Shown: positions 27,990 through 35,178 of the stretch, piece by piece
Position numbering within the stretch: the first letter of the stretch is position 1
Layout of the letters: the number at the start of each line of letters is the position of its first letter
NCBI RefSeq assembly: GCF_008974145.1
Contig: NZ_BJKP01000005.1
Location: 62,001 to 126,000 of the forward strand
DNA: 64,000 nucleotides
Direction: 5' to 3'
Origin: Microcystis aeruginosa NIES-4325
GTDB lineage: Bacteria > Cyanobacteriota > Cyanobacteriia > Cyanobacteriales > Microcystaceae
Program-made: the position numbers and the translations under genes
Notes under the pieces: model-generated
The model's database searches: none
Told to the model about the DNA's origin: nothing
Seen by the model: only the letters and a program-made list of their open reading frames with translations

Positions 27990-28556
27990 ATGAGCAAACG
28001 GATCGGTGTGATATTTTTGGGACCGCCCGGATCGGGAAAAGGAACCCAAGCGGCAAAATTAGCGGAATCTCTGACGATTCCCCATATTTCTACCGGTGAA
28101 ATTTTACGTCAAGCAATTACAGAGAAGACAGAACTTGGTCAGCAGGCACAAGCTTATGTGGAAAAGGGCGAATTAGTCCCGGATGAGTTGTTATTGGGTT
28201 TAATTCAGGAACGTTTAAAACAGCCTGACAGTTCTAAGGGTTGGATTCTTGATGGTTTTCCCCGCACGGTGGCACAGGCGAGCTTTTTAGACGCATTACT
28301 GGAGGAATTGGCCGATAGTTACACATTTGTGCTTAATTTGGCTGTACCAGATACGGTCTTAATTGAGCGTCTTATGCAACGCGGTCGTCAAGATGATACT
28401 CAAGAAACGATCTCCCGTCGCCTACAGGTTTATATCGACCAAACTGCCCCCGTTTTAGATTATTACGGTCAAAAAGGGACTCTTAACCATATCGACGGTA
28501 ATCAACCTATGGACGCGGTTACGGCGGCTTTAACAGCAGTTGTCATTCCTGGGTAA
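27990..28556 (+). CDS. adk: adenylate kinase
   Basis: Enzyme of 188 residues that interconverts ATP, AMP and ADP. The P-loop FLGPPGSGKGTQAAKL lies at 9-24, STGEILRQAI is the AMP site, GWILDGFPRTVAQ is conserved, and RLMQRGRQDD begins the short LID. The lack of a zinc-binding LID insertion makes it the short type. In many bacteria infA, rpmJ, rpsM and rpoA follow; here the operon ends. Confidence 0.97.
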   Translation: MSKRIGVIFLGPPGSGKGTQAAKLAESLTIPHISTGEILRQAITEKTELGQQAQAYVEKGELVPDELLLGLIQERLKQPDSSKGWILDGFPRTVAQASFLDALLEELADSYTFVLNLAVPDTVLIERLMQRGRQDDTQETISRRLQVYIDQTAPVLDYYGQKGTLNHIDGNQPMDAVTAALTAVVIPG

Positions 28557-28564
28557 AGTTTACT

Positions 28565-28656
28565 GGCTCTCTTGAACAAACCACAAAGACACAAAGGACC
28601 CCAAGATCGATCGCTCCTATATAAGTTAAACTGATCACACAAAGAATAAGAGAGCC
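28565..28656. repeat. dispersed repeat with short terminal inverted repeats
   Basis: GGCTCTCTT (28565-28573) and AAGAGAGCC (28648-28656) bracket an 83-base sequence whose close copy lies at 42991-43073 and whose first half recurs inverted at 31681-31735. The shape recalls a MITE. The wider 28557-29236 gap also holds the Fur-like site, a promoter and a small open frame listed separately. Confidence 0.75.
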
Positions 28657-28801
28657 AATTTACCTCCGAATCAATTCAGTAATCAGTCATCAGTCAGTAA
28701 AAATTACAACTTTTCATAAGTTTTTTATATCAAACAAGCGTTAATAGTTGAGAATATTTAAATTTACACTTCGCAATATTTATCTTTTCTTAAGAATTTA
28801 T

Positions 28802-28816
28802 TGAAAATAATTCTCA
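28802..28816 (+). promoter_or_regulatory. Fur-box-like 7-1-7 palindrome
   Basis: TGAAAATAATTCTCA matches the TGATAATNATTATCA Fur core at 12 of 14 defined positions. It lies 13 bases before a TTGCAA -35 element, where bound Fur-Fe(II) would block RNA polymerase. Confidence 0.5.
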
Positions 28817-28829
28817 TTTGTTTACGAGG

Positions 28830-28859
28830 TTGCAATAGTTCCAGCGATTATGGTATAAT
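28830..28859 (+). promoter_or_regulatory. promoter upstream of glmS
   Basis: TTGCAA (28830-28835) and TATAAT (28854-28859) with an 18-base spacer. The transcript would start near 28866, leaving about 370 bases before glmS. It could also serve a small RNA or the short open frame at 28970. Confidence 0.6.
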
Positions 28860-28969
28860 TTCGCAGTATGAAGTGATGGGATATTCTGTGCTTTTTAGGG
28901 TTTTTAGCCGTCTGTTGATCCTGAAAACCCTTGCTAAATCTACACTCACCTATTCAGCAACAGCAATAA

Positions 28970-29023
28970 ATGGCGGTTAAAGAGCCTTTTAAAACCAAAC
29001 CGGTTGATCAATTAATTGTGTAG
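28970..29023 (+). CDS. possible 17-residue leader peptide or gene remnant
   Basis: ATG 28970 to TAG 29021-29023 encodes MAVKEPFKTKPVDQLIV. It lies in the leader downstream of the Fur-like promoter. No clear Shine-Dalgarno sequence precedes it. It could be a real small peptide, the front end of a decayed gene, or chance. Confidence 0.25.
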   Translation: MAVKEPFKTKPVDQLIV

Positions 29024-29236
29024 TTTTGTTGCAAAGAGAAAGTTTTTTTGACAAAAAGAACAAAGTGTGCTGCTGAGTGATCTATATTGCTTGTATTTAT
29101 TCTCCCCACACCCCACATCCCAATCTCCTAGAAGGGAAACTTTACCCTTACCCCTGCGTCTTGAGGCTCTAAGCAAACAAGCGCCACGCTTGCGATAGAA
29201 TAGATCGGACTTAGCCTAAATGGGGTGAGCGAAAGA

Positions 29237-31138
29237 ATGTGCGGAATTGTTGGCTATATCGGAACCCAAACAGCGATCGATATTCTCCTAGCTGGATTGG
29301 AACGTTTAGAATATCGGGGTTATGATTCGGCAGGGATTGCCACAATTCTTGAAGGTGAATTACATCGAGTCCGCGCCCAGGGAAAACTCTACAATCTGCG
29401 GGAAAAATTAGAACAGGAAGTTAATCCCTCCCAAATTGGCATCGGTCACACCCGTTGGGCAACCCACGGCAAACCCGTAGAAAGTAATGCCCATCCCCAC
29501 ACCGATAACAGTCAACGGGTGGCAGTGGTACAGAATGGCATTGTCGAAAATTTTCAGGCATTAAGAACAGAATTAAAGGAAAAAGGCTGTATATTTGACT
29601 CGGAAACCGACACAGAAGTTATTCCCCATCTAATTGCCAGTTATCTACCCAAACCTAGCGATGAAGAAGACTTGGGGGTGAGTCCTTTCCTCAAGGCAGT
29701 TTTAAGGGCAATTGAACGTTTAGAGGGTGCTTTTGCCCTGGGGGTGATTAGTCCCGATTATCCCGATGAATTGATTGTCGTGCGGCAACACGCTCCTTTA
29801 ATCATCGGTTTTGGTCAAGGGGAGTTTTTCTGTGCCTCCGATGTGAGTGCTTTAGTTCCCCATACCCGGGCGGTGCTGTCCCTTGATAATGGCGAAATCG
29901 CTCGGTTAACACCCTTGGGAGTAGAAATCTATAATTTTGAAGGGAAAAGAGTCCGTAAAAGCCCCAGAGTCCTCGATTGGAGTCCGACCAACGTAGAAAA
30001 ACAGGGTTATCGTCACTTCATGCTCAAGGAAATCCACGAACAACCAGGAGTGGTGCGCGACTGTTTAGGGACCTATCTGCATCCCCATTGGACAGCACAA
30101 AACGAAGGTAATGTCAACCCGATAAATATTAATTTTTCTGAAGAAATTTACGATAATTTAGAACATATTCAGATTTTAGCCTGTGGAACCAGTTGGCACG
30201 CTAGTTTAGTCGGTAAATACTTGATCGAACAGTTGGCAGGTATTCCCACAAGGGTACAGTACGCCTCGGAATTTCGCTATGCACCCACCCCCCTGATGCC
30301 CAATACTTTAACTATCGGGGTGACGCAATCGGGGGAAACAGCCGACACTTTAGCGGCGTTGGAAACGGAAAAACAGCGTCGTTTAGGATTAGGAAAAAAA
30401 TATCAGGCCCGGATTATCGGTATTACCAATCGCCCCGAAAGTACCCTAGCACAAATGGTCGATCAGATTATTAATACCCAAGCGGGGATCGAGATCGGAG
30501 TGGCGGCAACTAAGAGTTTTACCGCCCAGTTATTGGGTTTTTATCTCTTAGCTTTGGATTTGTCCTATCGTCGTCAAACTCTGTCCTTAGAGAGAATCGA
30601 GGAAATTATTAATCAAATGCGATCGCTGCCAAGGTTGATCGAAACTGTCCTAGAAAAACAGGAAAAAGCGATCGAAGAATTGGCCCATGAATTTAACGAC
30701 ACCCAGGACTTTATTTTCTTGGGACGGGGGATTAATTTCCCCATTGCCTTGGAAGGGGCCTTAAAACTCAAAGAAATCAGTTATATTCATGCGGAAGGCT
30801 ATCCAGCCGGAGAAATGAAACACGGACCGATTGCGCTTTTAGATGCAAAAGTTCCCGTAGTGGCGATTGCGATGCCGGGGATAGTTTATGATAAGGTTCT
30901 CTCCAATGCACAGGAAGCAAAAGCCAGGGATGCGCGGTTATTGGGAGTAGTTGCTGACAACGATACGGAAGCACCAAAAGTCTTTAATGATTTGTTGTAT
31001 GTGCCGGAAGTTGAGGAATTATTATCGCCAATTTTAACGGTAATTCCCCTACAATTGCTCTCCTATCATATCGCCTACCGTCGCGGTTTAGACGTGGATC
31101 AGCCGCGCAATTTAGCCAAAAGTGTCACGGTAGAATAA
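29237..31138 (+). CDS. glmS: glutamine-fructose-6-phosphate aminotransferase (isomerising)
   Basis: Enzyme of 633 residues that makes glucosamine-6-phosphate from fructose-6-phosphate and glutamine, the first step to UDP-GlcNAc for peptidoglycan and polysaccharide. ATG 29237 is chosen over GTG 29225 because the N-terminal Cys of MCGIVGYIG must be exposed as the glutaminase nucleophile. RGYDSAGIA, GHTRWATHG and the two SIS sugar-isomerase domains (ILACGTSWHASLVGKYLIE and FLGRGINFPIALEGALKLKE) are complete, ending in KSVTVE. No glmS ribozyme was recognised. Confidence 0.98.
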   Translation: MCGIVGYIGTQTAIDILLAGLERLEYRGYDSAGIATILEGELHRVRAQGKLYNLREKLEQEVNPSQIGIGHTRWATHGKPVESNAHPHTDNSQRVAVVQNGIVENFQALRTELKEKGCIFDSETDTEVIPHLIASYLPKPSDEEDLGVSPFLKAVLRAIERLEGAFALGVISPDYPDELIVVRQHAPLIIGFGQGEFFCASDVSALVPHTRAVLSLDNGEIARLTPLGVEIYNFEGKRVRKSPRVLDWSPTNVEKQGYRHFMLKEIHEQPGVVRDCLGTYLHPHWTAQNEGNVNPININFSEEIYDNLEHIQILACGTSWHASLVGKYLIEQLAGIPTRVQYASEFRYAPTPLMPNTLTIGVTQSGETADTLAALETEKQRRLGLGKKYQARIIGITNRPESTLAQMVDQIINTQAGIEIGVAATKSFTAQLLGFYLLALDLSYRRQTLSLERIEEIINQMRSLPRLIETVLEKQEKAIEELAHEFNDTQDFIFLGRGINFPIALEGALKLKEISYIHAEGYPAGEMKHGPIALLDAKVPVVAIAMPGIVYDKVLSNAQEAKARDARLLGVVADNDTEAPKVFNDLLYVPEVEELLSPILTVIPLQLLSYHIAYRRGLDVDQPRNLAKSVTVE

Positions 31139-31151
31139 GGTTCGGTTGGGT

Positions 31152-31199
31152 GAGATTCAGCTAATCTAAGGATAGGCGGTTAAAATGCGTCCTAGCTTA
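31152..31199 (+). repeat. 48-base inverted repeat, left copy
   Basis: This is the reverse complement of 38678-38725 with only two mismatches in 48. It starts 14 bases after the glmS stop and ends 19 bases before the toxin pseudogene. A third, less similar copy is at 44370-44416. Confidence 0.95.
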
Positions 31200-31217
31200 C
31201 ATGGACATTTTAATTTT

Positions 31218-31481
31218 TTATTCTTGATAAACATCTTGTCGGTGTCCGATTCTAGTAACCTTTATGATTTTATCATTATCCTCTATTGTGTAAACAATGC
31301 GGTAATCACCAACACGAAGCCGATACATTTTATCTTCTCCTTTTAGTTTTACAACACCAGAGGGACGGGGATATTGCTGTAATTTCTCAAGACTGTCACT
31401 CACCCTTTGCCTAATCGAAGAAGGTAATTTTTAAAATTCTTTAGCCGCAGAGGTTTTCAATCGAATTTGATAATTACTCAT
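31218..31481 (-). pseudogene. RelE/ParE-type toxin, nonsense-mutated
   Basis: From ATG 31481 the frame reads MSNYQIRLKTSAAKEF, then a TAA stop at codon 17 (31431-31433), then KLPSSIRQRVSDSLEKLQQY...YRLRVGDYRIVYTIEDNDK. The spacing around the stop fits AAKEFKKLPSSIRQRV, so one A-to-T change from AAA would create it. The rest is a complete RelE/ParE fold with the usual RVGDYRIVY strand. A GTG-started product from 31403 (61 residues) is possible but would lack the first helix. The start overlaps the antitoxin gene by eight bases. Confidence 0.85.
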
Positions 31482-31665
31482 CGAATGTATTTTCTGTTTC
31501 TAATTCTTGTTTTAATTCATCCCAAGAAATTTCTGATTCATTTTCTCGACTACGAGAGATTAAAATATCAGAAAAGTCTTCCCAAAGCTCTCCCCATTCT
31601 TCTAAGTCAATGAGAACAGCTTTCTTTTCCCCTTTTTCATTAATCACAAAGTTAATTCCTTTCAT
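31474..31665 (-). CDS. antitoxin partner of the RelE-type toxin
   Basis: Small protein of 63 residues: NFVINEKGEKKAVLIDLEEWGELWEDF begins like Phd/YefM-type antitoxins, and a C-terminal acidic helix (ESEISWDELKQELETENTF) would wrap the toxin. It is upstream of and overlaps the toxin start, the classical order. With the toxin broken, it may persist by cross-protection or simply not yet be lost. Confidence 0.75.
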   Translation of the reverse strand: MKGINFVINEKGEKKAVLIDLEEWGELWEDFSDILISRSRENESEISWDELKQELETENTFDE

Positions 31666-31680
31666 AATTGTTCGATAATT

Positions 31681-31735
31681 TTAACTTATATAGAAGCGAT
31701 CGATCTTTGTGTCCTTTGTGTCTTTGTGGTTCATT
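31681..31735 (-). repeat. partial copy of the 83-base dispersed repeat
   Basis: Reading on the minus strand it matches the first 50-55 bases of the repeats at 28574-28656 and 42991-43073, including CCACAAAGACACAAAGGACA and TATAAGTTAA. Confidence 0.85.
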
Positions 31736-31845
31736 CCACCCCCTAGCCAGTTTTAGAATATATTTTACCCAGAAAACCTAAGAGACACCCCGATTTTCAG
31801 TACAATATTACTGCAATATTAAAAGCAGTGAACAAATAAACAGCG

Positions 31846-33357
31846 ATGATCACCGGCGAATTAAAATCCAAAATAGATAAACTTTGGACAACCTTCTGGA
31901 ATAACGGCATTAGTAACCCGCTTTCGGTAATCGAGCAGATTTCCTATTTACTCTTCATCAAGCGCCTAGATGACCTAGAACTAGCTAAGGAGCGTAGGTC
32001 CCAAAGATTAGGCGAAAACCTCGAAAATCCCACCTTTTCCCCCAGCCAACAGCATATCCGTTGGTCCCACTTCAAAAATATCGATGATGCCGAGACAATG
32101 CTGCGGATTGTCCGGGATGAAGCGTTTCCCTTTATCAAAGATCTGGGACAGTTTTCTAAGGGTAGCACCTACGCTAAACACATGAAGGACGCAGTGTTTC
32201 TCATCGCATCTCCAGCACTGCTGGCGACGGTAATCGAGCAAATTGAAAAAATCCCCATGGAGGATCGGGACACCAAAGGCGACCTTTACGAATATATGCT
32301 CTCGAAACTGAGTACAGCCGGGACTAACGGACAGTTTCGCACACCGCGCCATATTATCAAAATGATGGTGGAGTTATTAGCGCCGGGACCCCGGGAGGTT
32401 ATCTGTGATCCGGCCTGTGGCACAGGAGGCTTTTTAGTGGCGGCTGCCGAGTATGTGCGGGAGTTAAAGGACAGCGAGGGGGGACGTTTGCTCCATGAAC
32501 GCCGCAACCTAGAGCATTTCAATAACCAAATGTTCCACGGTTTTGATTTCGATGCCACGATGTTACGCATTGGCAGCATGAACCTGATGTTACACGGTAT
32601 CGAGCAGCCGATTATCGAGGCCCGGGATTCCCTATCGGAGGATCACGCCGGGGTAGAGGATAGTTTTACCATGATTCTGGCTAATCCACCGTTTAAGGGT
32701 TCGGTGGAGAAGTCCACTATTGCCAAGGATTTATCGAAAATCATCGACACCACTAAAACCGAGTTATTATTCATGGCCCTGTTTTTGCGCTTGCTGAAGA
32801 CGGGGGGAAAAGGTGCGGTAATTGTGCCGGATGGGGTGCTATTTGGCTCGTCCAAGGCCCATAAGGACATCCGCACCATCTTGGTAGAAGAACATAAGCT
32901 AGAGGGGGTGATATCGATGCCGTCGGGGGTGTTTAAACCTTATGCGGGGGTATCTACCGCGATCCTGATTTTTACGAAGCTGGGGGTAAGGGAAAAGGGG
33001 ACTGACTTCGTTTGGTTTTATGACATGGTGGCGGATGGTTTCTCTCTCGATGATAAGCGCCAACCGATTGCCGATAATGATATCCCAGACTTGCTGCGCT
33101 GTTGGCAGCAACGCGACTCCGCTAAGGATACCAACCGCACTTCGACAAAGCTCAGTGACCGCACAGGGAAGGCGTTTTTTGTGCCTCGCGAGGAGATTCA
33201 GGCCAATGCTTATGATCTATCAATTAACCGCTATAAAGAGATAGAGTACGAGGAAGTGAGCTATGAGCCGCCGAAGGTGATTTTACAGAAGTTAAGAGAT
33301 TTAGAGGCTGATATTCGTCAGGATTTGGACGCATTAGAGGAGATGTTAGGAGATTAG
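31846..33357 (+). CDS. hsdM: type I restriction-modification methyltransferase subunit HsdM
   Basis: N6-adenine methyltransferase of 503 residues. An N-terminal helical HsdM_N domain (1-150) precedes the catalytic domain with the SAM motif DPACGTGGF at 188-196 and the catalytic NPPF at 280-283. With two HsdM and one HsdS it methylates host DNA at a bipartite site; with HsdR it forms the restriction complex. ATG 31846 starts MITGELKSKIDKLWTTFWNNG, the common N-terminus. An antitoxin fragment begins three bases after its stop. Confidence 0.96.
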   Translation: MITGELKSKIDKLWTTFWNNGISNPLSVIEQISYLLFIKRLDDLELAKERRSQRLGENLENPTFSPSQQHIRWSHFKNIDDAETMLRIVRDEAFPFIKDLGQFSKGSTYAKHMKDAVFLIASPALLATVIEQIEKIPMEDRDTKGDLYEYMLSKLSTAGTNGQFRTPRHIIKMMVELLAPGPREVICDPACGTGGFLVAAAEYVRELKDSEGGRLLHERRNLEHFNNQMFHGFDFDATMLRIGSMNLMLHGIEQPIIEARDSLSEDHAGVEDSFTMILANPPFKGSVEKSTIAKDLSKIIDTTKTELLFMALFLRLLKTGGKGAVIVPDGVLFGSSKAHKDIRTILVEEHKLEGVISMPSGVFKPYAGVSTAILIFTKLGVREKGTDFVWFYDMVADGFSLDDKRQPIADNDIPDLLRCWQQRDSAKDTNRTSTKLSDRTGKAFFVPREEIQANAYDLSINRYKEIEYEEVSYEPPKVILQKLRDLEADIRQDLDALEEMLGD

Positions 33358-33360
33358 GAG

Positions 33361-33552
33361 ATGAAAAATCTACAGCCATTAGACCTACATCCTCTCAAAA
33401 CCGAATCCGAGTATGAGGCCGCTTTACTGGAGATTGAGTCGCTTCTGGAAGTACCTCCGGGGACACCAGAAGCAGCGTGCTTAGATTTGCTTGCCACACT
33501 GCCATCCGATCCCCCCCAACCCCCCTTAAAAAGGGGGGAGAAGAGTTTATAG
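33361..33552 (+). pseudogene. HigA-type antitoxin, N-terminal fragment cut by a repeat
   Basis: ATG 33361 encodes MKNLQPLDLHPLKTESEYEA... EIESLLEVPPGTPEAACLDLLATL, the start of the HigA-like helix-turn-helix antitoxins, in which a longer DNA-binding part should follow. From about 33505 it runs into a GC-rich inverted repeat and ends as SDPPQPPLKRGEKSL. The helix-turn-helix is gone. No matching toxin gene is present. It is inserted in the hsd operon with no promoter of its own that I can see. Confidence 0.75.
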
Positions 33553-33617
33553 TAGGGTGGGTTAGACGGCAACAATCTAGGCGTTAAAGTCAATCTAACA
33601 ATCCGTCGTAACCCACC
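33511..33617. repeat. two adjacent inverted repeats (MITE-like)
   Basis: CCCCCC (33520-33525) pairs with GGGGGG (33533-33538) around TTAAAAA. Next, GGTGGGTTAGACGG (33556-33569) pairs with CCGTCGTAACCCACC (33603-33617) with one bulge. Both sequences resemble short dispersed cyanobacterial palindromes. They end the antitoxin fragment, so insertion here probably caused its loss. The remaining 80 bases to hsdS hold only a 13-codon frame (MFENKIDQVLRAL). Confidence 0.8.
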
Positions 33618-33701
33618 GCTTTAGTCAACAGAAAGGATATTTGATTTATGTTTGAAAATAAGATTGATCAGGTTTTACGCGCGTTATAAGGAGATGTTGG
33701 G

Positions 33702-34847
33702 ATGATCATGATCTATCCATCAGAAATCACAAAGAAGTGGCCTCACCGCCCTTTGTCAGAAGTCGTTGATTTCCTCGATAGTAAGAGAAAACCAATTACT
33801 CAAAAAGATCGAGTGCCTGGACCATATCCATATTATGGAGCTAATGGTCAGCAGGACTCCGTCGCCGATTATATCTTTGATGAGCCTCTTGTACTTTTAG
33901 CGGAAGACGGAGGGCATTTTGGGGATGCTGATAAGACTATTGCTTATCAAGTGGAGGGAAAATGTTGGGTTAACAATCACGCTCATGTTTTGCGACCCAA
34001 AAAAGATGTCGATATTAGATACATCTGCCGTCATTTAGAAAGATATGACGTTACCCCGTTTATTACTGGAAGTACACGAGGGAAGCTAACTAAGACTGCG
34101 GCTAATAATATTCCTATTGCCCTCCCACCCCTCGAAGAACAGCGAAGAATTGCGGCAATTTTAGATAAAGCGGATGGGGTGCGACGTAAGCGCAAAGAGG
34201 CGATTCGGTTGACTGAGGAGTTATTGCGATCAACTTTCCTAGAGATGTTCGGTGATCCTGTTACTAATCCGAAAGGGTGGGAGAAGATAAAACTAGGAAA
34301 CCTATGTACAATTGTTCGTGGCGGTTCTCCAAGACCAATTAACGATTATCTAGGTGGTTCTATCCCTTGGATTAAGATAGGCGATGCTACAGAGGGAGAT
34401 GATATATATATTCACAAAACTGCTGAAGCTATTAAGCCTGATGGAGTCAAGAAAAGTCGCTATTTAGAACCAGGATCTCTGATTTTTGCAAATTGCGGTG
34501 TGAGTCTAGGATTTGCAAGAATTCTAAAAATTGCGGGGTGTATTCATGATGGTTGGTTAGCTTTTTCTGATTTAGATAAATCTATAAATCAAATATTTTT
34601 GCTGAAATTACTGAATTCTATTACCGAACATTTTCGAGCGATCGCACCTGCTGGAACTCAACCTAATCTCAATACTACAATTATGAAGAATTTTGAGATC
34701 CCCGTTCCGCCAATTGATTTACAGGAGAAGTTCGCCGTAGTTAGCCATTACTTGACAGATAGCATTCAGAAAAATTCTGAAATGTTTAAAGAATCCGAAA
34801 ATCTCTTTAATTCCCTTTTACAAAGGGCATTTAGGGGGGAACTGTAG
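33702..34847 (+). CDS. hsdS: type I restriction-modification specificity subunit HsdS
   Basis: DNA-recognition subunit of 381 residues. It has two target-recognition domains: the first (about 10-150) ends in ANNIPIALPPLEEQRRIAAIL and is followed by a long conserved helix (DKADGVRRKRKEAIRLTEEL); the second (about 180-340) ends in NFEIPVPPIDLQEKFA and the C-terminal helix. Each TRD reads one half of the bipartite target. An AGGAGATGTT sequence precedes ATG 33702. The recognition site cannot be told from sequence. Confidence 0.94.
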   Translation: MIMIYPSEITKKWPHRPLSEVVDFLDSKRKPITQKDRVPGPYPYYGANGQQDSVADYIFDEPLVLLAEDGGHFGDADKTIAYQVEGKCWVNNHAHVLRPKKDVDIRYICRHLERYDVTPFITGSTRGKLTKTAANNIPIALPPLEEQRRIAAILDKADGVRRKRKEAIRLTEELLRSTFLEMFGDPVTNPKGWEKIKLGNLCTIVRGGSPRPINDYLGGSIPWIKIGDATEGDDIYIHKTAEAIKPDGVKKSRYLEPGSLIFANCGVSLGFARILKIAGCIHDGWLAFSDLDKSINQIFLLKLLNSITEHFRAIAPAGTQPNLNTTIMKNFEIPVPPIDLQEKFAVVSHYLTDSIQKNSEMFKESENLFNSLLQRAFRGEL

Positions 34848-34981
34848 CCATGGCAGCCGGCGGATTACTGCCATAATCTTGTGGGAAATACCATTAAAAA
34901 AGACCGTTGGACAATTAACTAATACTAAAGCTGGTTATTAAAAACTGATTATTTATTCCCCTTTTTGCCTTTTGCATGAGA

Positions 34982-35014
34982 AGAAAACGGGTTTCTCGGA
35001 GAAACCCGTTTTCT
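34982..35014 (+). terminator. strong hairpin between hsdS and hsdR
   Basis: AGAAAACGGGTTTC (34982-34995) pairs perfectly with GAAACCCGTTTTCT (35001-35014) around TCGGA. It could end the hsdMS transcript, leaving hsdR on its own promoter (an AT-rich stretch with TATATAA near 35093 lies upstream of its ATG). The 331-base gap holds no gene that I can see. Confidence 0.65.
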
Positions 35015-35178
35015 GTGCGGTATAGGATTCCTATCATCTCACACTGTCACGAGGGAAAAACCTAGATAAAATAACCGAACTTGCTGTTTTTTTATATAAC
35101 TGTTAAACAATAATCAGGTAAAATATAGAGATAGCCAAAACTTTGGGAATAATAGAGTTATAGACTGGGGAGCGCAAT

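Noticed and set aside
28866-29236. glmS ribozyme in the leader
   Set aside because: I could not find the conserved core or a cleavage site pattern, and the ribozyme is known mainly from Firmicutes.
31218-31403. Functional short RelE toxin from GTG 31403
   Set aside because: The upstream in-frame sequence is still recognisably toxin N-terminus with a start overlapping the antitoxin, so a nonsense mutation explains it better.
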